Origin: Thermomicrobiales bacterium
GTDB lineage: Bacteria > Chloroflexota > Chloroflexia > Thermomicrobiales > CFX8
NCBI GenBank assembly: GCA_023954495.1
Contig: JAMLIA010000003.1
Span: 1 to 64,000 of the forward strand
Length of the DNA stretch: 64,000 bases
Direction: 5' to 3'
The notes below the pieces were generated by a model. That model was not told the origin of the DNA. It made no database searches and saw only the letters and a program-made list of their open reading frames with translations. The position numbers and the translations under genes are program-made. Positions 36,395-44,196 of this stretch are shown piece after piece; position 1 is the first letter of the stretch; each line of letters opens with the position of its first letter.

Positions 36395-38539
36395 ATGCCC
36401 ATTCGCTGGATTCGTCGTCTCAAAGAAAACCCTCGTTTCGCATGGCGAGATTTGGCACGAATCTCGCTTTTTGCGCTGTCGTTGCTGGTCCTCTCGGTCG
36501 TCAGCGTTGCCGTTGACTGGCAGCAGCGTGAGTCTGCCATTCAGTCCGGCAACATCGCCGACCGCACCATCAAGTCGCCCGAGACGATTACGTTCACCAG
36601 CGATCTCCGAACAGCCGAGCGTCGGCAGGAAGCCTACGACGACTCGCGCAATGTCGTGACCGTGCACGACGAGAACGTTCGCATCGAGCAGTTGAACGCG
36701 CTGCGGCAGTTCACGGACGCTGCAGATGATCTGCGCGTCAAACGCGATATTTCACGCGACGAAGCTGCTGCCGAACTTCAGGCTGCACTCGAAGACCTGA
36801 CGTCGGCAGATGCAATGCGGATCCTGGCGCTCTCGACTGCGAGTTGGGAACGTGTCCGGTCCGAATCTCAGCGTCTTGTTGGAGCGACGCTGGCCGACCC
36901 GATCAAACAGGACGACGTGCGCGGCCGCAAAGACAACCTGCCCGATCGCCTGTCACCGCAACTGTCGTCGGAAGAGCAGTCGCTCGTCCTCGCGATTGCA
37001 CGACCATTCATACGTGCCAACGTGCATATCGACGACGAGAGCACACTGGCGAATCGTCAGGCGGCAGCGGACGCGGTTGAGCCAGTGACGGTGAATGTGC
37101 TCGCCGGCCAGGCGATTGTTCGCGACGGCGATATTGTCACGGCCTACGATGTTGAGAAGCTCGAGCAGCTCGGCCTGATGAATCCGGATGTCGATGTCGC
37201 GACGCGGCTCGGGCGCTCGGGGATCATGGCCATCCTGTCCATCTTTACCGTGGCCTATCTCATTCGCTTCCAGCCGAACCTGTGGCGCGGACGACGGCTC
37301 CTGTTGTTGTCGGTGGTCATGCTGGGGCCGATTGTCGTTGCCCGCCTTGTCCTTCCACATTCCGACATTCAGTACCTGTTCCCTGTAGCGGCCTCGGCGA
37401 TGCTCCTGGCGGTGTTGCTCGATTATCAAATCGCAATGACGATCGGCACATTGCTCTCGCTGTACATCGCCGTGATCTCAAACATGTCGTTTGAGATCGT
37501 TGTGATGTACACGCTGGCGTCTATGGCAGGAGCGATCGTTGCCTGGAACGCTGAGCGCACGATTCGATTTGTGTGGGCCGGAGCTGCCGTCGCGCTGACC
37601 ATGTTCGTGACGGCGCTGTCGTTCAACGCGATTTCAACATCACTGAGTTGGGGTCTGGTCGGTGAGCGGTTGATCGAGACGGCGCTCGCAGGTGCGCTGG
37701 CGGCGTCGTTGACGTTCCTGTCGTTCAGTCTCATTGGTTCAGCCCTCGGCATTACGACGCACTTGCAACTGATGGAGCTGGCGCATCCGAATCAGCCGCT
37801 GTTGTACCGTCTTGCTCGCGAAGCGCCCGGCACCTACCATCACTCGATTGTCGTGAGCAATCTGGCCGAGAGCGCGGTCGAAGCTGTTGGCGGCGATCCG
37901 TTGTTCGCGAGGGTGGCGGTCTTGTACCACGATGTCGGCAAGCTGGTTCGCCCGACATTCTTTATCGAGAATCAGGGCCACATCGACAATCCCCACGACT
38001 TGCTTGACCCTCGCACAAGCGCACGCATAATCCTGGATCACGTGAGCGACGGCGTACGACTGGCCAAAAAGGCGCGCATCCCATCGGCCATCGTTTCAAT
38101 CATCGAGCAACATCACGGCACTTCGCTCGTTCGCTACTTTTATCAGCGGGCCGTCGATTCGGGTGCAGATGTCACCGAAGACGAATTCCGCTACCCCGGC
38201 CCGAAGCCACAGACCAAGGAAGCCGGTGTCATCATGCTCGCCGACTCGGTCGAGGCCAGTGTTCGGTCAGCTGCCGGCAGCGGACGTCTGGTGCGACCAA
38301 AGGACAAGGCGGTCGAGGGTAAGGACACGCTCGAAAGCATCGTGACCAAGATCATCAGGGATCGTGTTGAAGATGGTCAGCTGGACGAGTGCGATCTGAC
38401 ACTGAAGGAGATTGATCAGATTCGACGCACATTCATCCAGATGCTCGAAGGCGTCTATCATCCGCGAGTCGAGTATCCAGCTGCTGCCGCGCCATCCACC
38501 ACGCCGACGACCCCTGCGCCGAGTCCTGCCGGTGGCTGA
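36395..38539 (+). CDS. 7TM-HD phosphohydrolase, PgpH-like c-di-AMP phosphodiesterase
   Basis: A 714-residue membrane protein. An N-terminal TM helix (about 26-46) precedes an external 7TMR-HDED-type domain (about 50-265). A 7-helix membrane region (about 270-460) follows, then a cytoplasmic HD domain (about 475-680) with PGTYHHSIVVSNLAE, VLYHDVGKLVRPTFFIENQ and EQHHGTSLVRYFY metal-ligand blocks. PgpH homologues hydrolyse c-di-AMP to pApA; the role here is inferred from identical architecture. ATG 36395. The Pro/Thr-rich C terminus overlaps ybeY by 8 bp. Confidence 0.9.
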   Translation: MPIRWIRRLKENPRFAWRDLARISLFALSLLVLSVVSVAVDWQQRESAIQSGNIADRTIKSPETITFTSDLRTAERRQEAYDDSRNVVTVHDENVRIEQLNALRQFTDAADDLRVKRDISRDEAAAELQAALEDLTSADAMRILALSTASWERVRSESQRLVGATLADPIKQDDVRGRKDNLPDRLSPQLSSEEQSLVLAIARPFIRANVHIDDESTLANRQAAADAVEPVTVNVLAGQAIVRDGDIVTAYDVEKLEQLGLMNPDVDVATRLGRSGIMAILSIFTVAYLIRFQPNLWRGRRLLLLSVVMLGPIVVARLVLPHSDIQYLFPVAASAMLLAVLLDYQIAMTIGTLLSLYIAVISNMSFEIVVMYTLASMAGAIVAWNAERTIRFVWAGAAVALTMFVTALSFNAISTSLSWGLVGERLIETALAGALAASLTFLSFSLIGSALGITTHLQLMELAHPNQPLLYRLAREAPGTYHHSIVVSNLAESAVEAVGGDPLFARVAVLYHDVGKLVRPTFFIENQGHIDNPHDLLDPRTSARIILDHVSDGVRLAKKARIPSAIVSIIEQHHGTSLVRYFYQRAVDSGADVTEDEFRYPGPKPQTKEAGVIMLADSVEASVRSAAGSGRLVRPKDKAVEGKDTLESIVTKIIRDRVEDGQLDECDLTLKEIDQIRRTFIQMLEGVYHPRVEYPAAAAPSTTPTTPAPSPAGG

Positions 38540-39005
38540 CCCGGGCATCAATCTGGATTTGTTGGTCGACGATGGCGTCACAACGACCCTGGACGAGTGC
38601 ATACTGTCCGACCTCGTAGAGTCCATGAGCGACCTTGAGTCTCGACTCCCGCGCGGTTCGTGGAGTCTCGCATTGCGACTCACGGATGACGAGCGCATTG
38701 CCGCCATTCACGATCAATTCTTCGCCGACCCAACGCCGACAGATGTCATCTCATTTCCATCGGGAGACGACCTGCGCGAACGGGAAGGCCACCTGGGCGA
38801 TATCGTTGTCTCGATGACAACGGCCGCCAGTAACGCGGCCATCTACGGTCACTCGACTGACCGAGAAGTTGCGTTCCTCTTTCTGCATGGTGTCTTGCAC
38901 GTGATTGGCTACGATGACGCCATTCCGGAAGAGCGCGATGACATGCTGCGTCGTCAGACAGCAATCCTCGAAGCGTTTGAGCGACAGCGCAGTTTTTCTC
39001 TATGA
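38532..39005 (+). CDS. ybeY: Endoribonuclease YbeY (16S rRNA maturation)
   Basis: A 157-residue UPF0054 metalloprotein involved in 16S rRNA 3' processing and ribosome quality control. PTPTDVISFPSGD and the metal motif are recognisable, but the usual HGxLHLxGYDH reads HGVLHVIGYDD: the third His ligand is Asp. GTG 38532 overlaps the pgpH-like gene. Its own stop overlaps the next ATG (ATGA at 39002-39005), giving a tightly coupled three-gene operon. Confidence 0.9.
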   Translation: MADPGINLDLLVDDGVTTTLDECILSDLVESMSDLESRLPRGSWSLALRLTDDERIAAIHDQFFADPTPTDVISFPSGDDLREREGHLGDIVVSMTTAASNAAIYGHSTDREVAFLFLHGVLHVIGYDDAIPEERDDMLRRQTAILEAFERQRSFSL

Positions 39006-40073
39006 GGGTGGCGCTCGTCGCAACGGTACTGAACGAGCAGGCCCGCCTTACGACCTGGCTCGCCGGTCTTGAAGAGCCAGCGTCAACCGGACGAAATCAT
39101 CATTGTCGATGGCGGTTCGACCGATGGGACGTGGGAAGCGTTGCAGGAGTGGGCGGCCGCGCGGCAGGTCACGCTGCGCCAACTTCCAGGTGCTGGCATA
39201 TCGGCTGGTCGTAACCTGGCGATATCGCTCGCAACCTGCGAGGCCATAGCCGTCACGGACGCCGGAACGCGGGCCGACCAGGGCTGGCTCGCTCGCCTGA
39301 TTGACGCACTGGAAGACGGCTATGACGTAGCGAGCGGCTTCTTTTATCCGACGCTGGAATCACGTTGGGACCGGGCGCTGGCGGCGACCACGTTGCCAGA
39401 TGTTAACGAGGTCGACGCCGATCGCTTCCAGCCTTCGAGCCGCTCAGTCGCGTTTCGAACCAGTTGGTGGCAGGCAGGCATTCGATACCCTGAGTGGCTT
39501 GACTACTGTGAAGACCTCGTCTGGGACTTCTCGTTGCGACGGGCCGGTGCCCGATTTCAGTTCGTGCCTGACGCGACCGTGGAATTTTCAGGGCGGTCGT
39601 CGTCCAAAGCGTTTGCAGTTCAATACCTGCGCTATGCGCGAGGAGACGGTAAAGCCGGACTTTTTGCCAAACGCCATGCTGCGCGGTACATGACCTATCT
39701 CGGGGCGGGGGCAGTGCTGCTCCGGCGGCGTCCGCTTGAATTGCTTATCGTCGGCATCCTCGCAAGTTTGTACATGCGTGCTCCGGTCAGACGCCTCTTT
39801 GCACGAGATCACAAGCGACACGTTGCAATCAGCGAGACGTTCGCGACGCTGCCGCTAGTGGTTGCTCTGCGTGGCCTCGGTGATCTGGCGAAGATGGCTG
39901 GATACCCTATTGGGCTCCTCTGGCGAGTGCGACGATTCGGCACGCTCGGCTGGAAGACCAGTTGGCAGCGCATCAGCCCGGATGGTGACGTGTGGTCTCC
40001 CGCAGCGTTGACCAGAGAAAGTCTGCCGCCCACATCGTCGCACGGCGACGAACCTCATGTGGCGGCGCAGTGA
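39002..40073 (+). CDS. Family 2 glycosyltransferase, frameshifted near the N terminus
   Basis: The ATG at 39002 opens MRVALVATVLNEQARLTTWLAGLE in one frame. From about 39077 a second frame continues SQRQPDEIIIVDGGSTDGTWEALQEW and stays open to 40073. Skipping one base around 39071-39076 joins them into a normal GT-A glycosyltransferase of about 356 residues: NEQ start, DGGSTDGT UDP-sugar site, and a DxD-like VTDAGTRAD. A C-terminal hydrophobic stretch (LLIVGILASLYM) suggests membrane association. Alone, the second frame has an ATG at 39069 but lacks the first strand of the fold. The 3' end overlaps cinA by 101 bp, tail to tail. Confidence 0.82.
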
Positions 40074-41193
40074 TTTCGTGTCGGCGGTGTGCGACGCCTG
40101 CGGGATGAACGAGCGCAATACCGATCTGTCCGTGCGCTCGATCGTCGGTGTCACCCGGCTCCAGATACACGGCAACCGACACGCCATATTCAACGGAGTC
40201 CTCTGTCGCGGCCAGCGTGGCGCAACGGATTGCCGTTTCTTCGGCGTCCGGATTGTCAGCAGGGTAGGCGACCACAGCGAAGCTGGTCGTTCGCGCACCG
40301 GAGACAGCTTCGTCTGCCACGATTGATTCGTCGATCAGGTTCGTTAGCCTGCCGGCGTTTCCGGCCTCCCAGATCGCGACCTTTGCTCCCGACATCTGGA
40401 TCGGTCGCAGTAGCGCGTCCGCCAATTCATCAGTGAGCTCGCCGTACACGTGCTCGGCCAACTCATCACGGATGGCGTCAATGGTGCCGGCAACTGCCTG
40501 TTCGGCCTCAGCTCGTTCTGCTGCCATCGCGGTAATGCGAATGTGAACGCCATCGTCCTTCGCATAGGTCGCCACGGTTGGGTAGCCGCGGCGAACAAGA
40601 TCGATGATGCGCTGCTCGACCGCCGACTCCCCAATGCCGATCGTCTTCAGTGTCCGGGCGACGATCGCCGATTGTTCCAGTCGGTCGATGATGCGGGGCA
40701 AGGCCTGCTCGCGCCACATGCGGTACATCTCGCGCGGCACTCCCGGCATCGAGACGATGATCTGATCGTGACGACGCACGTACCAGCCGGGCGCGGTACC
40801 CATCGGGTTCAGAAGCAACTCTGCCGACGGGATACGCCAGGCCTGCTTGATGTTTTGCTCGGGCATTGGCACGCTGCGCATTGAGAAAAATTCGCGGACG
40901 CGTGCGGCAGCTTCCGGGTCGACTTCGACCTGTTCGCCTTGAACCGCCGACACCGCTTCGCGAGTCAGGTCATCATCGGTCGGGCCGATGCCGCCAGTTG
41001 TGATGACGAGGTCCGCGTCGGACAACGCTCGATTCAGGGTCACAATGAGTCGATCGAGCGAGTCGCCAACCTGTGACACACCGACGAGCTCGATGCCTAG
41101 TGCACTGAGCTCCTGGGCGAGGAATGTTGCGTTGGTGTCGGTGAGGAAGCCCTGGATGAGCTCTGAGCCAATCGACAGCACAACCGCACGCAT
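39973..41193 (-). CDS. cinA: CinA-like protein with degenerate C-terminal amidase domain
   Basis: A 406-residue protein. Residues 1-170 form the MoaB/MogA-like (COG1058) domain, with VVLSIGSELIQGFLTDTNATFLAQEL, TTGGIGPTDDDLTREAV and SMPGVPREMYRMW. Residues about 255-400 correspond to the CinA C-terminal domain (nicotinamide-nucleotide amidase, PncC). The nucleophile motif, usually AESCTGG, reads EAGNAGR, so amidase activity is probably lost. The N-terminal domain may still be an ADP-ribose pyrophosphatase. ATG 41193 with GGGGTGG upstream. Confidence 0.9.
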   Translation of the reverse strand: MRAVVLSIGSELIQGFLTDTNATFLAQELSALGIELVGVSQVGDSLDRLIVTLNRALSDADLVITTGGIGPTDDDLTREAVSAVQGEQVEVDPEAAARVREFFSMRSVPMPEQNIKQAWRIPSAELLLNPMGTAPGWYVRRHDQIIVSMPGVPREMYRMWREQALPRIIDRLEQSAIVARTLKTIGIGESAVEQRIIDLVRRGYPTVATYAKDDGVHIRITAMAAERAEAEQAVAGTIDAIRDELAEHVYGELTDELADALLRPIQMSGAKVAIWEAGNAGRLTNLIDESIVADEAVSGARTTSFAVVAYPADNPDAEETAIRCATLAATEDSVEYGVSVAVYLEPGDTDDRAHGQIGIALVHPAGVAHRRHEITAPPHEVRRRATMWAADFLWSTLRETTRHHPG

Positions 41194-41281
41194 AGTCCAC
41201 CCCCGCATCAGACGAATTGCACGCGGGCATTATCGCATGATGTAAGCGATGAACCGGGAATGCATGCGGCTATGTGAGAAG

Positions 41282-41354
41282 TACCCTCGGAGGGACTCGA
41301 ACCCCCAACCCCTGGTTCCGAAGACCAGTGCTCTATCCGTTGAGCTACGAGGGC
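41282..41354 (-). tRNA. tRNA-Arg (anticodon TCG)
   Basis: Acceptor GCCCTCG/CGAGGGT (G1-T72 wobble), D-stem GCTC/GAGC, anticodon stem CTGGT/ACCAG and loop CTTCGGA (TCG reads CGA), T-loop TTCGAGT. CCA not encoded. Confidence 0.94.
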
Positions 41355-41494
41355 GTGAACCCGACCATGATTGTACATGCTCGACCTCGGCGGAGTGCAG
41401 TGGATTCGAAGACGCGGACCCTATGCGATACTGCTCTGCCACTCTATGTGCGACACGAGCGGGCAACGTGGCCCGCTTCAACGAAAGAGCAACG

Positions 41495-42574
41495 ATGACC
41501 GCCCTGACTGCCGTTAGAGCGTTTGGCGTGCCGCTTGGTCATGAGTCAGACACGACCGGACTTGCCCGGCTGGTGGCTGAAGGAGAGCTCGATCCGCGAA
41601 CAGTCGTTGGCGTGACCGGTAAGGTCGAAGGGAACTGGCCGGGCGAAGAGACGCGCAAGGCAGCTGATACGGCTGTGCGTTCTTTCCTTGTCGATGCAGG
41701 GGCTGACGCCGATCAAGTTGCGCGCATTCCGATGATTTACTCCAGCGGAGGCGTTGGCATCATGACGCCGCACATCGTCGTCTACAGCCGCGTGCCGTGG
41801 GACGAACCAATAAGCGGCGAGCCGCGACTCGCCGTCGGTATCGGTTTCACCCCTCCGGTCGAGGCGAGCTGGATCGGGCAAACTCGCCTGAGTGAGGAGT
41901 GTGCTGCCGCAGTCGGGCAGGCGATGGCAGATGCTGACGTCTCGCGCGACGAAGTGGCGTTCGTCCTGGCCAAGAGTCCGATTCCGTCAGCTGAGCAACT
42001 CGACGCTGCAGGCATCACCGGCGAGCGCCGTGCGATGCTGTTACCGCATATCAGCGGCGGAACGGCGCTCGGCATCGGTGTCGCTCTCGGCGACCTGACG
42101 CTGCCGGACGCAGGGCAGATTGGTCGTGACATGTCGATCTGGACGGGTAGAGGATCCTGCTCGATTGGTCACGAGCAACCCACGACGCAGGTACTGTTGC
42201 TGGCGAACTCCCCACGGGCCGGCGGGACGCTGCGAGTCGGGACGAGCGTTATGGAGGACATGCTCGATGTCGTCGCTCTTGACAGGGCGTTAATCGATGC
42301 TGGGTTGCAGCTCGGTCCCGATGGTGTCACGCCAGCAATCAGGGAGCGAGTTGTCGCGGTCTATCTCAAGATTAGTCAGCCGAACGGCACGTTGCGCGGG
42401 CTGCGCCAGACTCAAGACGAGCGCAACACGCGCTATGGTAGCGAACTGAAGGCGGCAGTCGGCGGTGCGTTTGCGGGACGCCTCGGACATACCGCCATCT
42501 ACATTTCGTCCGCTGCGGTACATCAGGGACCACCGGAAGGCGGTACCGTTGCGGTCGTTGTTGACCACGGCTGA
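41495..42574 (+). CDS. Ring-opening amidohydrolase (cyanuric acid amidohydrolase/barbiturase family)
   Basis: A 359-residue member of the small AtzD/barbiturase family, which hydrolyses cyclic imides such as cyanuric acid or barbiturate. The fold is a threefold repeat with three Ser-Lys pairs. All three lysines (K43, K160, K292) and the serine motifs YSSGG (83-84), GRGSCSI (221-223) and SSAAVHQGPPEGG (338-339) are in place. Length and spacing match AtzD closely. No biuret or ureidomalonate genes are adjacent, so the substrate is open. ATG 41495 is chosen because the upstream frame runs through the tRNA-Arg gene. Confidence 0.88.
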   Translation: MTALTAVRAFGVPLGHESDTTGLARLVAEGELDPRTVVGVTGKVEGNWPGEETRKAADTAVRSFLVDAGADADQVARIPMIYSSGGVGIMTPHIVVYSRVPWDEPISGEPRLAVGIGFTPPVEASWIGQTRLSEECAAAVGQAMADADVSRDEVAFVLAKSPIPSAEQLDAAGITGERRAMLLPHISGGTALGIGVALGDLTLPDAGQIGRDMSIWTGRGSCSIGHEQPTTQVLLLANSPRAGGTLRVGTSVMEDMLDVVALDRALIDAGLQLGPDGVTPAIRERVVAVYLKISQPNGTLRGLRQTQDERNTRYGSELKAAVGGAFAGRLGHTAIYISSAAVHQGPPEGGTVAVVVDHG

Positions 42575-42596
42575 CATAAACACAATCTGAAGGTGC

Positions 42597-42629
42597 AAAA
42601 GCGCCGATCAAGTCAGACCTGATCGGCGC
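42597..42629 (-). terminator. Terminator of the tRNA-Leu/rnpB/tRNA-His operon
   Basis: Read leftward: GCGCCGATCA (42629-42620), 9-nt loop, TGATCGGCGC (42610-42601), then TTTTGC. Confidence 0.88.
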
Positions 42630-42637
42630 AAAGTGGG

Positions 42638-42711
42638 GGTGCCCCACGGGGCTCGAACCCGTAACCACTGGTTCCACAGACCAGTGCTCTGCCTATTGAG
42701 CTAGAGGCACC
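42638..42711 (-). tRNA. tRNA-His (anticodon GTG)
   Basis: Acceptor GTGCCTC/GGGGCAC with an encoded extra G at position -1 facing C73, the tRNA-His identity element. Anticodon stem CTGGT/ACCAG, loop CTGTGGA, T-loop TTCGAGC. It starts 18 nt after rnpB. Confidence 0.95.
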
Positions 42712-42729
42712 ATAGCGATGGAGACTGAG

Positions 42730-43064
42730 GATACCGGACCGTAAGCCGAGTTCTGTTTCTGACGGTCATCTATCTCAGCCGATATGGCTGGGCGCGTTTT
42801 GCGCCTGCTCTCGTCCTCGGGCCTTGGCGAGCAACCTGCAGTCGGCCCAATCGGAGATTGCTGCGGGGAGGATTGCCCTTTTCACTCGTGCGCGGCAAAC
42901 GCGCACGCATTGGTCACTGTTGCTCTCACGTCAGACGGATCCAACGTGCCGATCTGGACTGTCAACGCACACCGACATGCGTTTCCCCGGCTTTCACCGG
43001 GCACCCTCGCTCTGTGCAGCTCGGACTTTCCTCTGGCAATGCCAGCGACCGTCCGTCCGGTATC
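42730..43064 (-). ncRNA. rnpB: RNase P RNA, class A-like
   Basis: About 335 nt, read leftward. The 5' end GATACCGGAC pairs perfectly with the 3' end GTCCGGTATC (helix P1). The universal core AGAGGAAAGTCCGAGCT is near the 5' end and ACAGAACTCGGCTTAC near the 3' end. A GCCCGGTGAAAGCCGGGG hairpin and the AAACGCATGTCGG segment are also present. RNase P removes tRNA 5' leaders. It lies between tRNA-Leu and tRNA-His, which it would itself process. The start and end are set by P1. Confidence 0.95.
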
Positions 43065-43080
43065 GTTCAGTTAGTAAGGC

Positions 43081-43102
43081 GCGATCCGTTTGCACGGATC
43101 GC
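43081..43102 (-). other. Spacer hairpin between tRNA-Leu and rnpB
   Basis: GCGATCCG (43081-43088) with CGGATCGC (43095-43102), 6-nt loop, no T-tract. It may mark an RNA-processing site rather than termination. Confidence 0.45.
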
Positions 43103-43108
43103 GGTCGG

Positions 43109-43195
43109 TGGTGCCGAAGGGGAGATTTGAACTCCCACGCCCTTACGGGCACTACGCCCTGAACGTAGCGCGTCTGCCGGTTCCGCCACTTCGGC
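43109..43195 (-). tRNA. tRNA-Leu (anticodon CAG)
   Basis: Class II tRNA with a long variable arm. Acceptor GCCGAAG/CTTCGGC, encoded CCA, anticodon stem CTACG/CGTAG with loop TTCAGGG (CAG reads CTG), variable arm TGCCCGTAAGGGCG, T-loop TTCAAAT. Confidence 0.95.
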
Positions 43196-43219
43196 AAGGC
43201 CATTGCGTAACCGGTCGAG

Positions 43220-43249
43220 AGTATATCATCTGACTTGAAAGTGAATCAA
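43220..43249 (-). promoter_or_regulatory. Promoter of the tRNA-Leu/rnpB/tRNA-His operon
   Basis: Read leftward: TTGATT (43249-43244), 18-bp spacer, TATACT (43225-43220), about 25 bp before the tRNA. Confidence 0.65.
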
Positions 43250-43298
43250 CGAAATTCGGACTGCTCAATGCAGTCGCCGCCGAGTTTGAGGTTCTGAG

Positions 43299-43589
43299 TT
43301 GAGACGTCGTATTGCTTCCGTTCGAGCTGGTCGCCAAATTGAAGTTGTCCTGTATGGCAAGCCGGATTGTGAGCTCTGTCGGAAGGCAGAACGCGCCGTA
43401 AGTTCGGTGTTTGGAAGTCGGAACTTGGAAGTCGTGAACATCCTTGGCGACCGCGCTCTGGAAGATATGTACGTGTTTCGGATTCCTGTGCTGGTTGTCG
43501 ACGGTGTTGAGGCTGCCGAGGGCCTCATCGACGTAGAGGACGCGTGCCGTGCACGCTCACACGCGATTCGACAGCGGATGACGCAATGA
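43299..43589 (+). CDS. Glutaredoxin-like thioredoxin-fold protein
   Basis: A 96-residue protein with a dithiol motif CELC (C24, C27) in YGKPDCELCRKAE, and RIPVLVVDGVEAAEGLID supplying the cis-Pro of the thioredoxin fold. It resembles the short DUF836/glutaredoxin-like family, probably a thiol reductant or redox carrier. The only usable start is TTG 43299 with a weak GAGG upstream, so the exact N terminus is uncertain. Its stop overlaps the next ATG. Confidence 0.8.
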   Translation: MRRRIASVRAGRQIEVVLYGKPDCELCRKAERAVSSVFGSRNLEVVNILGDRALEDMYVFRIPVLVVDGVEAAEGLIDVEDACRARSHAIRQRMTQ

Positions 43590-44194
43590 CGAAGAGATCG
43601 AGCAGTCGCCAGACGCAAAGTGTTGGTTTCATTGTGATTGCGATCCTGATTGTCGCGGTGCTGGTGCTCGGTGCGCTCGCGGCGATTTTGCCGATTGGCG
43701 GCTCGAATGGTGAGCAGAGCGTCGACGAGCCGTCAATTCAGGTGACACCCGGCGCAGAAGTCGAGAAGCTGCAGACACAGGTCGCTGAGAATCCGGATGA
43801 TGTCGATACAGTCGTCATTCTTGCGGACGTGCTGGCAAACAGCGGTCGGGTCGAAGAGTCGTATGCCTGGTTCGAGCGGGCTGTCAATTCCCGGCCCGAT
43901 GATGCGGATCTGCGCCTGGCGTTTGGCCGCGCATTACTCCGCGGCGAACGTTGGTTTGACGCCGAGATACAGCTCAACCGCGCGAACGACCTGGACGATT
44001 CAAACGCCACGACCGCGTTCTACCTCGGCCAGCTTGCCGAGCAGCGACCGGGCGGCGACTTGGGCGCGGCGCGAACCTGGTATCAGGAGGCCATCGATCG
44101 AGACGCGCAGTCGTTCGTGGCTCAGCAGGCGAAGTCGCGTCTCGACGCGCTGGACGGATCGCCCGCATCGCCGACTGCTTCACCGGGCGCTTAG
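43586..44194 (+). CDS. Membrane-anchored TPR protein
   Basis: A 202-residue protein with one N-terminal TM helix (about 13-35, VGFIVIAILIVAVLVLGALAA) and basic residues before it, so the C-terminal part is outside. Residues about 55-185 hold about three TPR units (VDTVVILADVLANSGRVEESYAWFERAV; ADLRLAFGRALLRGERWFDAEIQLNRA; STAFYLGQ-like). It resembles CcmI/CycH-type scaffolds, but no cytochrome c genes are here. ATG 43586 overlaps the preceding stop; the glycosyltransferase starts 3 nt after its own stop. Confidence 0.85.
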   Translation: MTKRSSSRQTQSVGFIVIAILIVAVLVLGALAAILPIGGSNGEQSVDEPSIQVTPGAEVEKLQTQVAENPDDVDTVVILADVLANSGRVEESYAWFERAVNSRPDDADLRLAFGRALLRGERWFDAEIQLNRANDLDDSNATTAFYLGQLAEQRPGGDLGAARTWYQEAIDRDAQSFVAQQAKSRLDALDGSPASPTASPGA

Positions 44195-44196
44195 CC

